A stretch of 64,000 bases of DNA, taken from the IMG/VR virus record IMGVR_UViG_3300045971_000674, positions 1-64,000 of that record; one strand, 5' to 3'. The stretch is from a virus. Shown here one piece after another: positions 30,373 to 42,300 of the stretch (position 1 is the first letter of the stretch; each line of letters opens with the position of its first letter). Made by a program: the position numbers and the translations under genes. The notes under the pieces were generated by a model that saw nothing but the letters and a program-made list of their open reading frames with translations, was not told where the DNA came from and did no database searches.

Positions 30373-33300
30373 ATGGCCCAGAAGCTCGATTACGCACGCC
30401 CTTACAACAACCTGACCCAGTATGTGCCGCAGAAGTTGCGGAACATGGTCAATTTTGGGCTGTTCGACAACCTGTTCAACCGTTTCATGACACGTGACGA
30501 AAGCGTGCCATTCTACGGCTACGTGGGCCGTAAGCCATCCAACCCAGAAGACAAGTCACCCGCAATCTACCAGCCAACTGTAGAGCGTGATGTCAATGCT
30601 GTCATCCCAGTCCTGAACTTCAAGCAGGGTTCCGAGACGGTTGCATTCACGGTGCAGGACCTGCTGAACAAGGCCAAGGTTCTTGGTATGGACACGAATG
30701 ATCTGAGTTGGCTCTACGCTCAGGCAAACAACTTCCGTCCACCAATCGACTTCGACAAGTTCACGAACTTCTTCAACTACTACTGGATCGGTGCATCTCT
30801 CCAGCCCGACACCGCCTGGAATCCAACTTGGCAACCAGAGTACTACATCATTGCCAAGCCACAAGCATCTGATCTGGACAAGATGAACGTGATGGCTGCC
30901 ACGATCAGTGGTCAGAACATCGTGCTGACCGGCACCGGCTTCCTGGACCAGACGTTCACGATCACATTCACCGATGCTCTCAACTTCACGGTCACCTCGT
31001 CAGTAGAGAGCGGCAACACCCAGCCCGGCCCAAGCGGTACTTACACTCCACTGACCCACAACTTTGCCCTTCCTGCACAACCGGGTACCGTTTCGGCTAT
31101 CGACCTGGTAGACACCTTCGAATACAAGGTCACCGGCTTTGATGGTGTCAAGACCCTCGTCACCTTCAAGATCACACGTTCCCCTGCCTACAACGAGTTC
31201 AATGCCCAGACCGGCTGGACCGCTTGCGTTGCTGGCGACAAGTTCACTGTCGCAACGACCATGATGTCGTCGAACTACAACGTGACCTTCATTGGTTCGG
31301 CTGGTGTTAAGCCAAGCATCTCAGGTGTTACCACTCTCAAGACTTTCCAGAACATCGACGGCTACATCCCTGAAGTCGGTGATCGGGTGCTCATCAAGAA
31401 CCAAAGCAATGGTGCTGAGAATGGCATCTACGTTGTGGGTCGCCAAGCATGGGCCCGAGCAGAGGACTTCAATTCGTCTACCTGGTCTGGTGGTGCAAAG
31501 ACATTTGATCGGCATCGTTCTGTGCTGTGGGTATCTACCCAAACTGGACCAACAACCTTTAGCTGGACTTCAACAGCAGGGGACAGCAACACGAATGACT
31601 GGCAAGAAGGCAACTTCTGGATCAAGGGTGAAGAGCTCATCAACTACAATCTGGACCGTGCTTCTGTCCAGCAAGCCGTTCGCCCAATCATCGAGTATGC
31701 TTCGAACTTGCAGCTGAACTCCCACGTGTCAAACGTTGGTGCACCAGCTGAGACTGGGTTCTACTTCAAGCAAGTCAAGACCGAGTTCAACCAGCTTCCA
31801 CTGTTCGATCTGTTCCGCTATGACGGCACCCATGCTGGCATCGTCAGCTCAATCTTCTACTACGTCGAAGACCTGACCGCCAATCTGGATGTGGCTTTGC
31901 AGAAGCGTGTCAAGATCAGCACCAACGATAGCGCTGACTTCGTGTTCAATCATGGTTGCGCTGATGCAGCCGGAAACTTGCTCTTCTTCAAGCGTGATGG
32001 TTCACTGCACACCGTCTGGCATGCAGGCTACCTTGGCCCAGAAGTCATCGACACGATGCTCGTCGGTACTGGCAACGGCACGATCACTGCTCTCACTGCT
32101 GCCGACAACACACAGCAGCAGGTCTGGACAGTCACCGCCGATACTGCATCCACCTTCACTGTCACTGGATCCAAGCTCGCTACACTGCCATCTGCTGCGT
32201 CGCACTCTGTTGCGGGCGCCCCATATGACAATGGGGAAATCGGTTTCACGATCACTAGCGGGTCTACACCCTTCTCAGTAGGTGACACCTTCGTCATCCG
32301 GGTCGGCAACATGGAGCGTCCTCGCTACGTCTTCCGAGCCGCTGACACCAGCATCCAGGATCTGTATGGTGGGGCGGTGGCTGACACGGCCAATGTGGGG
32401 GCACACCTCGTATCGCGCACCTTCTACAACAATCCGTACAACGATAGTCGTGCCGAGATCCTGGAAGGTTCACTCTACACTCACTTCCGTAGCGTGCTGG
32501 CCAATGAGATTGCTGGGCTGCCACTCGACTATGCCTTCGGTGGCAACATCAAGCTCTGGTCTGAACAGCACACGCTCCTTGCATCTCTGCTGATGCAGAA
32601 GGATCTAACACCAATCTCACTCATTGATATGGCGAAGCGCCAGTACGATAACGGCCTGAACAGCCTGCGCGATCTGTACATCACCCATATCGTTGACTAC
32701 TTCTCCACTACCCAGGTGGTGAGTTATGACGGCTCTCCTGACCAGTCCGCAAAGACGGCTGCCCTACTTGATGCTCTGTTGGCTTTGCGTGCCAAGGACA
32801 ATGACTCTCGCCTGGTTCTCTTCGACACTACGGCGGCCTGTGTCGGATTCCCAATCACCCTGCCGCAACTTGGCCTGGCGCCACTTGTCGAACCGGCGGT
32901 TCGCTTCGACCGTATCCTGAATCAAGACGTGCTTGTTCACCATGACGGTCACCTCTCCAGTCTCGTCGCCGAAACAAATGACTTCCGTGGTCGCATTCTC
33001 GGTGGCTACGTTGGTAAGCCAGTGAAGCGTAGCGATGGCACGTCAACACCTGCCATCGGTTCATCCACCTGGATTCCACCAATCAACCCATACAAGGGCG
33101 AGCTGTGGCTCCGCCCAAGTGAGACAGCGCTGCCTGATCTACTGGCATTCGATGTCACGTATGACACCGTCGCTACTCCGCCAGCAACTCCTGCAGGCCT
33201 GCTGTGGTACAATCGTACCACGGGAATTCTGTCGCAAAGTACTGGTAGCACCTGGGTGGCACTGCCATCAAAGGATATTGCTTGGAAGACGGTCAATTTG

Positions 33301-36300
33301 GCAGACACTCTCAACGAGATCATCTACCAAACTGAACACCGCCTGTATCACGGCATCAATCCAAATCAGCGCCGCTTTGACTTTGCTGATCCAGTACTTT
33401 CTGCTGACCCAGTATTCAAGAGTGAGCTGCAGCGTGAGCTGTTCACCTTCGCTTCTCTTAACAATCTTGATCCGCTCGGCACCAATTACACTGCAGCTGA
33501 TGCATTCACCTGGAACTACGCACAGGCCACGTTCTTTGCACCTGTAAACACTGCCACCATTCCTGGCCGCTGGTACAAGGCGCTGATGGCACATCAAGCA
33601 ACAATTGCAGGCGTAATCCCAACAGAACGTCCAGACATGGAACCGTGGAAGCTGTTTGGCTTTTCTACGTATGCCGCTTGGAAGGCATCTCCACAGTGGT
33701 TCGCATCCTATGAAGCAGCAGTGTCAGCTGAGAGTCTCTACGATCCAACGTATGTAGATTCGGGCAGTGTCAAGGTTGTGGCAGTTGATTCAATTGGATC
33801 CCTTGCAGGGTTGCAGGTAGTTGATGGCATCTCACTGCAAAGTGGTGATCGTGTGCTCGTTCAGAACGAAGCGGTGTCAGCCAACAATGGCATCTACCTT
33901 GCATCTACTGGTGCATGGACCCGTACCACTGCACTTGTGCAGAAGATGTTCGTTCGTGTTCTCGGTGGTGCTCGGTATTCTGACACTCTCTGGTACCTGT
34001 CCGCTGCTGTTCCGTCTGTGGGTGTGAGCCCAGTCCTCTTCCAGCAGGTACGTCAATGGTCGACTACAATGTGGACCTCCTTGATGCTCTCGAAACCAGC
34101 ACTCAAGCTGAGCGTCAATCCTTGGTCTGATTTGCTTTTGCCGCCTTACGTTGCTTCATCGGCTCTGACGTCTAGCTTCGCACTCACAAATGTCATTCCA
34201 ACTGGCGTTGCGCTGCCGTACGACTTTGGTGGCGGCTCACCTGTTGAAGAGGTCTGGGAACGGTCTATCGAATATCGCTACGCTCTCGTGAAAGCACTGC
34301 TGCGCTTTGATCCGCTTGCAGCTCTTGGCTTTGCTTGGGGGTTCAACTGGGTAGAAGTCGACAACATTCTCTATGACGGCTACGACATCAACCTGCCTGG
34401 TCACAAGCGGTTCCGACTGCATGGTGATGCTGTTACGATGGTCGATCGAACTGGTGCACTAACTATCGGAACCATCTCCGGCCCTGCTGCGATCGACATC
34501 ATGCTCACATATGATGCCTACACAGCAACACGCGCCCAGAGTTTCGGTGTTCGTACTGTTGATGGCACCTTGCTAGGATCTATCCAAGAGGGTGGTGCTT
34601 GGAACTTCAACAGCTCGATAGTCAACATCACCAACATTCGTATTGAGGACTTTGGCCAGCCATTCCACATCGGTGATAGTTTCCACATCACCGCCACTAC
34701 AGCAGGGTCAGATCTGGTAGTGACGTTCGTTCCTGCACCGACACACCGGATTCTTGGTCTCGGTCAGACATTTACGAACGCGCTGCGCGAGATGTCTGTC
34801 GATTCGAAGAGCAGCTACGCCAATGCCGCCTTCCGCGATTGGGACGTCAACATGGGTTACCGTGCTGGCAGCCTCGTGGTGACTGATGATCTGAACGTCT
34901 TCAATGAGAACGAGACTCTCAACCCGTCCTCGTACAACCTGATTCTCAAGAAGAATGCCATTGCGGCTGATCACTGGATCCAGGCGCTGCGAGTTACAGT
35001 CTTCCAGACTGGCAACTTTGCACTTAACGAATCCACCAAGGTGGGCGATGCCTACCGCGGATCTATCTCGAACCGTCCAAAGGATGATGCATCTGACTGG
35101 GTCTTCCGTATCGAAGGCTACAACCCACGCTACAACGACATCAGCTACTACGGTCTGCAGAACATTGCATCTGGCATGGCATTCCCAGGCGCCGCGCCAA
35201 TCGGACAGCGATTCTTCCGTCATGACACAGGCGAGCTTTACACGTTCAGCGGCACCTCGTGGGACGTTACGTCATCAAGTGATCTGATGACGTTCAACGT
35301 GCTGGATCAGTCCAACACAACATTGACTTGGTACCAATCCACAGTCCGGACTGGTGTGATCACCACCGGCTTGCCAATCACTATCACTGGTGTTCAGAAC
35401 CTGTTGAATTTCCTCTTTGGTTACGCGCAGTATCTCGAAGATGCAGGCTGGAGATTCAACACCAACAATGAGTTCAACATCGATGCACTCACTGGACGCC
35501 GTCGCAACTTCCAACTGGAGATTGAGAAGGCCGTTCACTCGATCTTTGGTGGCATCAGCGTTGGTCTCGGTGCTATCATCAACCCATTCATCGATCGCGT
35601 GTGGTTCGAGCAGAAGGCAGGCATGATGTCGGAGTTCACCGACACCGCCATCTTCGACATCACTGGCGATACGGGCGTCTTTGACATTCTAGGCATGCGG
35701 TTCCGCACTGCAGACCTTCGCCCTGTCCGCGGAAATGCCACATCAAGCATTGCATCCATCGGCCCAATGTATTCGGCTCACATCCAATTGGATGAGTTCG
35801 AGCACCTCTTCGTCTTCAACGACTACGTGAATGAGTCGACCCAGAGCGGGCTGCTCTATGACGCATTCTCTGGTTCCCGCGCTGTCACCTACAAGTTCAA
35901 TGGCCGCAAGCAGGGCAACACGAATCTGCGGCTGGAGTTTGGCGGTCACTACATCGTCGGTCACGAGGTTCGCCAGAATCTACAGTTGTCGACTGACAAT
36001 CTGGCCCGGGTGTATGATGCCGACTATGCCTTCGAGAATACCACGACCAGCAAGCACGCTCTTGCTTTGCTCGGCTTCTCGACCAAGGACTACTTCAACA
36101 ATCTCGACATCACTGACAAGACGCAGTTCAATTTCTGGCGGGGTCTCATCCACTCGAAGGGCACGAACATGTCCATCGATGCATATCTCAACAGCAACCG
36201 ATTCCAGGAAGCCAAGATCGACGAGTACTGGGCGTACAAGATTGCCGAGTATGGTGACTCACGTCAGAACTCGTACCCTGAGATGCGCCTCCAGGTCTCT

Positions 36301-39300
36301 GACACCCTTCAGCAGTTCACGCAGCTTCAGTTCGATGCTGCTCCTGCAACTGAGCTGAACAACTTCACGCAGATCAACCGCTTCATGGAAGACCGTTGGT
36401 TCTCCATCGATGACCTAGATCAAGACGCCTACTTCAAGGCAGAGCAGGTTGGTCAGCTGACGTACACTGCAACCACCACCGAACTGATCACACTGCCATT
36501 CATCGCTGACAAGCTTGTCATCACTGGCCCAGCCACGCAGGTGAATGCAACATCGCTGAGCATCACCGCACCTGGCACGATCACGGTTACGGGCTACGGT
36601 CCAGCCACACCACGCTACAACCCAGTCAAGCTGTTCAACTACGTGGCTGAGGAACTGGTGGAAGAGATTCCGATGTGGCACCCAGCCGTGGGTCAACACA
36701 CACCGACGGCTCTCGAAGCCATCAATGTCATCGGCCCTCTGGATCCAGCTCGCTACAACTACTCGACCTTGGTCGCTGACAACAACTCCTACGATCCGCT
36801 TCGTGCTTGGGGCGACAAGGAACTTGGCCGCGTTTGGTTCGACACACGCAAGCTCGACTACATTCCGTACTACGACACCACCATCTTCACGAGCCGTGCA
36901 GAACGCCTGTCACGTTGGGGTGCCCGTGCTGACTATGCCACCATCGACATCTACGAATGGGTGAAGTCATCGGTGCCGCCGTCTGAATACGCAGCTTTGG
37001 CCAAGGTCGAAGCCCTCGATGCTGACATCGCAGCTGCCAACAAGGCGAGCGGCGAAGTGGCTCTGCAGGAAACGTACTCGCGTGACCGCATCTGGAGCGT
37101 TCGCCCAATTGCCTGGTCACAGTCAGGCACTGTCACGGGTGGTCATCCGGCCTTTGGTGAATCCTACAGCTCGACAAACACTCGCCTCTACATCGGTCCA
37201 GGCAACACGTACTCGATCGCAGTGGCTGATGGTGCTGGCCAAACTGGTCTTGGCACATTCTCCGGCCAAGGTATCACCGTCGGCATGCACATCGGTGCAT
37301 GGGATCCTGACACCAACGGTCAGCGTGCAATCTCTGAGGCCGTCATCACTGGCTTCACGAAGCGGATTCTGTATGACGGAGATCTGAGCGGTGTGGTTCC
37401 ATCTAGCATCATCACGAGCACCGTGCCAGGCATCTGCTCAGTCACTCTCAATGAGTACACTCAGCAGTATGGTCAGTTGATCTTCGTGCCAGAACCTGTC
37501 TCAGCTTCGGCCATCGTTGATGCTAATGGTGCGCCAGTCGGCTACACTTTCAACATCGCCCTGCGAGTCACTGACTTCAACACTGGCGTCTCTGAGGTTC
37601 TCGAACTCTCGAATGAGTTTGCCACCATCGTAACTCCAGGCGTGATCCCGAATCTGCCTAACATGGAGCTAGTGGCCGGCCAACAGTACACATTCACTGC
37701 GTTCGGCTTGAAGATCGTCTTCACTGTTGGCACAACAGGCACCTACTCGCCCGTAACCGTCGGTGTGAACACCTACTCGCCAGTTCAGTACGCCCTGTGG
37801 CATGCACTCAGCACTCACATCGAGGTGTGGGATTCCTGTATCGTTGAGCACATCGTCGAGAAGACCATTCCAGGAATCCGTTACTTGACCAACAACGTTG
37901 ATGATCTCGGCTTTGCTGCAGCGGGGTACAATGGTTGGGCAGCTTGGACAGTTCCAACTCAGGCTCAGCTCGATGCTGATGGTAAGCAACCGAAGTCTGT
38001 GTGGAAGCCATACCCTGGACTGTGGACTCAATTCTGGCCAGATGACGTGCAGCTTGCTGCTGCCGTGGCCTATGAAGCTGCACCTCTAACTCTCAATGAC
38101 GGCACTACCATCTCTCGTTACTCCACCACGTGGACTGACTGGGTGGTGTTGACTGACATCAAACCAACCGACAAGTTGGACACCAAGGTCCAAACTGCAA
38201 CCGGTAACGTCGTCTTCACATACGACGATAACGTAGACTCAACACGCACAACCATCTACATCAATGGAATTGCACAGCTGAAATCCGCTTACAACATTGT
38301 GGGAACCGAGATCACGGTCTACAGTGTTCTTCGTGGCCACGTAGTAACGGTGGTCGTGCGCAAGTACAGCCCCACGGCCGACGAACTGAGCTTTGACCCC
38401 ACAGTGAAGGACGATCTGACCTTCCAACAACAATTCAAGGTCGACTATGAGTACGTATCAGTGCCTGTTCGTGATAGCGAAGGCTCGCTTGCTACAACAA
38501 ACTACTACTTCTGGGTCAAGAACAGAACAGTCCCAGCAGGCGGCAAGAAGCTCTCAACCTCTTCTATTGCCCAATCCCTCAAGGACGGTCCTCCCAGCTA
38601 TCTGACGTTCCAGACACTGGACGCTGGCATGATCGGATCGGGCAGCACCTCGGATCCGTACCGCTACGATGCCATCACCCTATCAGGTCTTTCATATCTC
38701 GTCACCAAGAACGACACGTTCAAGCTGCGCTTCACCCGCAATTTCACGCTGCGTGACGATCCGCTGGAGCTCGACCTGAAGAACACCCATACAGAATGGG
38801 GTCTCATTCGTTCTGGTCAGAAGGCCCGTGTTCCTGAGTTCCTGTGGACGAAGCTGACTGACAGCATGGCTGGCCAAGATGCTGCTGGCAATACGGTTCC
38901 ATCTCTTCGGCGCGCACTCTACGATGAACGCACCGGTAGCTTCACGTCGTTTGGTTTTGGACCTGAACAGACGCTTGCTCCGGCCGATTTGCTCAGGTTG
39001 TCAGTTGCTCATACGATCCTAAATACTCGACTTACGGTTACGAGCAACTCTGCAGTGGTCCCTGACTTCATCTCCTTCCTCGATACGTCTTACGGCAGCA
39101 CCGAAGAAGCAGCGCTGGCTTGGTTCCCGAATGCACCGGCAGTTCGCAACATCATGGCTCAGATCTGGAACCAAGCAAAGACGTCTCAAGTCAATGAGCT
39201 CTTCTTTGCCGCCCTTGAAGATGTGCTCGCCTCCAATTTGGAGATGACGGACATCTTCAAGACATCTCGTCTGTCAGCCTACTCCATTCGCACCGTCACA

Positions 39301-39330
39301 GAGACTGCATCGGTACCGACCTATGAGTAA
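30373..39330 (+). CDS. Giant virion structural protein, gp7-position baseplate wedge (2985 aa)
   Basis: One uninterrupted frame of 2985 codons, begun at ATG 30373 with a late motif 27 bases upstream. The N-terminus (YARPYNNLTQYVPQKLRNMV) and FDKFTNFFNYYWIG near residue 130 are of the kind seen in very large baseplate proteins of T4-like jumbo phages. Two copies of a fibre-type module, GDRVLIKNQ...NGIYVV (near residue 335) and GDRVLVQNE...NGIYLA (near 1157), are embedded. The remainder is beta-rich with many YNP/W-F motifs. Position after gp6-like corresponds to T4 gp7 (1032 residues), the peripheral wedge protein; identity with gp7 is inferred from gene order only. It overlaps the next gene by eight bases. 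Confidence 0.6.
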   Translation: MAQKLDYARPYNNLTQYVPQKLRNMVNFGLFDNLFNRFMTRDESVPFYGYVGRKPSNPEDKSPAIYQPTVERDVNAVIPVLNFKQGSETVAFTVQDLLNKAKVLGMDTNDLSWLYAQANNFRPPIDFDKFTNFFNYYWIGASLQPDTAWNPTWQPEYYIIAKPQASDLDKMNVMAATISGQNIVLTGTGFLDQTFTITFTDALNFTVTSSVESGNTQPGPSGTYTPLTHNFALPAQPGTVSAIDLVDTFEYKVTGFDGVKTLVTFKITRSPAYNEFNAQTGWTACVAGDKFTVATTMMSSNYNVTFIGSAGVKPSISGVTTLKTFQNIDGYIPEVGDRVLIKNQSNGAENGIYVVGRQAWARAEDFNSSTWSGGAKTFDRHRSVLWVSTQTGPTTFSWTSTAGDSNTNDWQEGNFWIKGEELINYNLDRASVQQAVRPIIEYASNLQLNSHVSNVGAPAETGFYFKQVKTEFNQLPLFDLFRYDGTHAGIVSSIFYYVEDLTANLDVALQKRVKISTNDSADFVFNHGCADAAGNLLFFKRDGSLHTVWHAGYLGPEVIDTMLVGTGNGTITALTAADNTQQQVWTVTADTASTFTVTGSKLATLPSAASHSVAGAPYDNGEIGFTITSGSTPFSVGDTFVIRVGNMERPRYVFRAADTSIQDLYGGAVADTANVGAHLVSRTFYNNPYNDSRAEILEGSLYTHFRSVLANEIAGLPLDYAFGGNIKLWSEQHTLLASLLMQKDLTPISLIDMAKRQYDNGLNSLRDLYITHIVDYFSTTQVVSYDGSPDQSAKTAALLDALLALRAKDNDSRLVLFDTTAACVGFPITLPQLGLAPLVEPAVRFDRILNQDVLVHHDGHLSSLVAETNDFRGRILGGYVGKPVKRSDGTSTPAIGSSTWIPPINPYKGELWLRPSETALPDLLAFDVTYDTVATPPATPAGLLWYNRTTGILSQSTGSTWVALPSKDIAWKTVNLADTLNEIIYQTEHRLYHGINPNQRRFDFADPVLSADPVFKSELQRELFTFASLNNLDPLGTNYTAADAFTWNYAQATFFAPVNTATIPGRWYKALMAHQATIAGVIPTERPDMEPWKLFGFSTYAAWKASPQWFASYEAAVSAESLYDPTYVDSGSVKVVAVDSIGSLAGLQVVDGISLQSGDRVLVQNEAVSANNGIYLASTGAWTRTTALVQKMFVRVLGGARYSDTLWYLSAAVPSVGVSPVLFQQVRQWSTTMWTSLMLSKPALKLSVNPWSDLLLPPYVASSALTSSFALTNVIPTGVALPYDFGGGSPVEEVWERSIEYRYALVKALLRFDPLAALGFAWGFNWVEVDNILYDGYDINLPGHKRFRLHGDAVTMVDRTGALTIGTISGPAAIDIMLTYDAYTATRAQSFGVRTVDGTLLGSIQEGGAWNFNSSIVNITNIRIEDFGQPFHIGDSFHITATTAGSDLVVTFVPAPTHRILGLGQTFTNALREMSVDSKSSYANAAFRDWDVNMGYRAGSLVVTDDLNVFNENETLNPSSYNLILKKNAIAADHWIQALRVTVFQTGNFALNESTKVGDAYRGSISNRPKDDASDWVFRIEGYNPRYNDISYYGLQNIASGMAFPGAAPIGQRFFRHDTGELYTFSGTSWDVTSSSDLMTFNVLDQSNTTLTWYQSTVRTGVITTGLPITITGVQNLLNFLFGYAQYLEDAGWRFNTNNEFNIDALTGRRRNFQLEIEKAVHSIFGGISVGLGAIINPFIDRVWFEQKAGMMSEFTDTAIFDITGDTGVFDILGMRFRTADLRPVRGNATSSIASIGPMYSAHIQLDEFEHLFVFNDYVNESTQSGLLYDAFSGSRAVTYKFNGRKQGNTNLRLEFGGHYIVGHEVRQNLQLSTDNLARVYDADYAFENTTTSKHALALLGFSTKDYFNNLDITDKTQFNFWRGLIHSKGTNMSIDAYLNSNRFQEAKIDEYWAYKIAEYGDSRQNSYPEMRLQVSDTLQQFTQLQFDAAPATELNNFTQINRFMEDRWFSIDDLDQDAYFKAEQVGQLTYTATTTELITLPFIADKLVITGPATQVNATSLSITAPGTITVTGYGPATPRYNPVKLFNYVAEELVEEIPMWHPAVGQHTPTALEAINVIGPLDPARYNYSTLVADNNSYDPLRAWGDKELGRVWFDTRKLDYIPYYDTTIFTSRAERLSRWGARADYATIDIYEWVKSSVPPSEYAALAKVEALDADIAAANKASGEVALQETYSRDRIWSVRPIAWSQSGTVTGGHPAFGESYSSTNTRLYIGPGNTYSIAVADGAGQTGLGTFSGQGITVGMHIGAWDPDTNGQRAISEAVITGFTKRILYDGDLSGVVPSSIITSTVPGICSVTLNEYTQQYGQLIFVPEPVSASAIVDANGAPVGYTFNIALRVTDFNTGVSEVLELSNEFATIVTPGVIPNLPNMELVAGQQYTFTAFGLKIVFTVGTTGTYSPVTVGVNTYSPVQYALWHALSTHIEVWDSCIVEHIVEKTIPGIRYLTNNVDDLGFAAAGYNGWAAWTVPTQAQLDADGKQPKSVWKPYPGLWTQFWPDDVQLAAAVAYEAAPLTLNDGTTISRYSTTWTDWVVLTDIKPTDKLDTKVQTATGNVVFTYDDNVDSTRTTIYINGIAQLKSAYNIVGTEITVYSVLRGHVVTVVVRKYSPTADELSFDPTVKDDLTFQQQFKVDYEYVSVPVRDSEGSLATTNYYFWVKNRTVPAGGKKLSTSSIAQSLKDGPPSYLTFQTLDAGMIGSGSTSDPYRYDAITLSGLSYLVTKNDTFKLRFTRNFTLRDDPLELDLKNTHTEWGLIRSGQKARVPEFLWTKLTDSMAGQDAAGNTVPSLRRALYDERTGSFTSFGFGPEQTLAPADLLRLSVAHTILNTRLTVTSNSAVVPDFISFLDTSYGSTEEAALAWFPNAPAVRNIMAQIWNQAKTSQVNELFFAALEDVLASNLEMTDIFKTSRLSAYSIRTVTETASVPTYE

Positions 39331-42300
39331 CCCGCTCAACAAGTCTTCCCAGTACGTTCAGTCGCTGGTCGACTACATCGCCGACACCAAGCCATACCAC
39401 TCGAAGCTCACCGAGATTGTCGAGGAGTACCAGTTTGCGGAGACGATGCGCGTCAAGATCACCGAGATCACCTCCATGCCAATCATGCAGAAGGCTGCAT
39501 GGCGATACGACTTCTTCTCTGGCGGCAATTCGACCTATCGCACCATGCTGGGCAAGCAGGTGCTGTCTCCTGACTTCCTACGCACCTACACGAACAATAC
39601 GGCTGATGGCGCCTTCAAGGCGTTCCGTGACGAGAACACCGACATGGGTCTGGTGCCGTTCGTCTTCAACAAGAAGCAGTTCGATGGTCTGGGCATTGCT
39701 GATGGTCGCATCGAGCTGAACGGAACTGACATCATTCCGTACACCGATGGTCATGACTTCTTCCACAACTACGGTTCGTTGGAATTCCAGGTCAAGCGCA
39801 TCAATGACATCAACGGTCTGAACCCAGCCTGGACAGAAACAAACCTCGATGGGATCATTGCCACTGCTACACTGAATACGACGGCTCTTGAATCGGATCT
39901 GAGCCGTCCACAGAGCGCTGTGAATAAGCTCATTGAATTCTTCACTGGCATTCAGCAGCACATCACGTCCCCAGTGTATGCTCGACCGAGCGATGCGAAC
40001 TGGGTAGATGCTGTTGCTGCTTGTGCTTCTCTGTTGACCACTCTAAGCACAGAAACCCCTCCGGGCTCGCAAGTAGGCACCATTCCAAATCCATACACAA
40101 TTGACAACACGGGCTACGTGTTGGTTGGTGAGTATGAACGCATTCTCTACGGTGCAAGCAAAGCGCTGCCAGCAATCCCGGCTCCACCTAATTATCAAGG
40201 GTGGATTGGCAACGATACTGGCGGCAGTTACGTTGACGAAGTTCTGGCCAATCTGCTTCCGCCACTCCTCTTCAATGCTCACAACGACATCAATCTCTAT
40301 GAGAGCGGTGTGTTGTGGTACGATGACGTTTCGATTCCATCGCTGCAGGTCCGCAACATAATCGCAAATCCTGCAGCAACAGTCTATGACGAATGGACTA
40401 TTCGTTGCGTCTCTTCAACCCCATCCCTATGGGAAGTCTCTACAACCCAAGCTGGCATTGTTGGTGGATTTGAGAGCGGCAGCAACTTCAGCAGTCCAGG
40501 ATTTAGTTTCGAAAGTGTGGCATTGGCAACGCCGAATGTCGGCGAAACTCTTGTCCTAACTCCACGCAACAAGATTAGCATTCATCAGAGCGCCAACCTT
40601 GAGCGGTGGAACGTCATCAAGACTGATCCAATCTCCTACACTCGGCCAGTCTTCACCTCCACCCGTTACGGTCACATTCAGAACCTCAGCGGTTCTGTCG
40701 GCACCATCGATCTGTTAGACGACACCCTGCCATCAGGCACTGTCGTTCTTACTGCCACATCGCCAACCACGTTCTCGGTGACGCATACTTCAGATGTCCT
40801 GAGCGGAAGTGCCACAGTCGGTATCGCCTACTCTGACAAGGTTGGCTTCGTGATCGTAGCAGGATCTGTGCAATCCTTCGTAGCAGGTGACCGCTTCCTG
40901 ATCGAGATCGTCAATGGCCCAGCAAAGCCTGTTGATTTCGATCTCTACTACGGCTATGATCTAGATAGTTACGACAATGCGCTGCTCGAGTATGACGTGC
41001 CGGCTGGCCAAGCGCTAGATTTCAAGTACGATAGTCGGTTCACGGACTATGATTTGACATTGATGCTGCTGACCACTACACAAGCAGCGCATGATGGTCG
41101 GGTCTTTAGGTTGATGGCTGAACCAACCGGGGCAGTCATTAACACTGTGGCGCCACCCGGTGAACCACCGCTTGATGCTTCACTCACGCTGCACCGGTCA
41201 ACCAGCTTTCGGCTTGAGTATTCGGACAATGGTTTCCAAACCAAAACGGTAGTTGCTAACGTTCCCGTGGGCGGTACCTTTAGCGATGCTGCATTGGGCA
41301 TCTCCTTCACACTGCCGGCTGCAAGCAAGGCCTTCATCTCTGCATCCTCAGCCGACAGTGTTACTGGTGGTGACGTGTTCTCATGGCGCATTTCGAACCC
41401 GCCGCCAGCCATCACCTCCCTTCCCGTTGGCCTGATGGGCGCAACAGTTCCTCGCCTCGTGATGTACGGTGGTTCCTACTGGCGTTCCGCGCCTGCAGAT
41501 TGGACCATCACCTTCTCTGCATCATCCACGTACACAATCACCGGTTACTACACGACTGGTGCCCTCTACGGCACGCTGGTTCCAGGCTACACAACACCGA
41601 TCACGTTGGCTGATGGTGCCACCTATCGTGACGACAACCTTCACTTCACGGTGAAGCCAGGTCGTGGTCTCGGATCCGGTGACACGTTCACCCTCTCGAC
41701 ACTACGCCAGCACCCATCATTCATGGTCCATGGCTCAGTGACGGGCTGGACACCGAATGCTGAGTACGGCAAGTGGTACTGGAACGGCAGCATTGGTTTC
41801 AAGATTCACCCATCGATCATCAGGATCTTTGCAACCTCTGACACGAAGCAGTTCAAGAAGGTCAACGTCTATTGGCAGCGTGATCCAGTTCCAACGGGCC
41901 ACATTCAAGAAGTCTTTGTGCGTCCCGATACACCAGCGCTGGTGTACACTTTTGCTCGCACCACTGGGCGCACAACTGCTCCAATCACCGCTGGCGGTTG
42001 GATGGTGTCTCGCTCTGACATGGGTGTTGTGGGCTTTGTTGCCTACAACGGCACCTTCAAGGACGAGTACATCGAGTTGGCTATCACTGACGTGCATGAG
42101 GACTTCCATGTCCATGCCATCCCTGACACGCTCGATTTCTGGAATGCGCAAGACACGGTCGTCGTGCGTTCCAACTTCACGGTGCTGAACCCAACTGCTT
42201 CTGACTTCGTCTCATTCGTGAAGACAGAGATGGGCACGCTGCGCTTGAGCCTGAACTACCAAGGTGTGCAGTCCGTTCCAGACATTGCCTCACTGTACCC

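Noticed and set aside
39014-39024. CCTAAATAC late-like motif
   Set aside because: Lies within the 2985-residue gene, 300 bases before the next start; probably chance, as are similar matches near 3156 (minus), 47920 (plus) and 63038 (minus).
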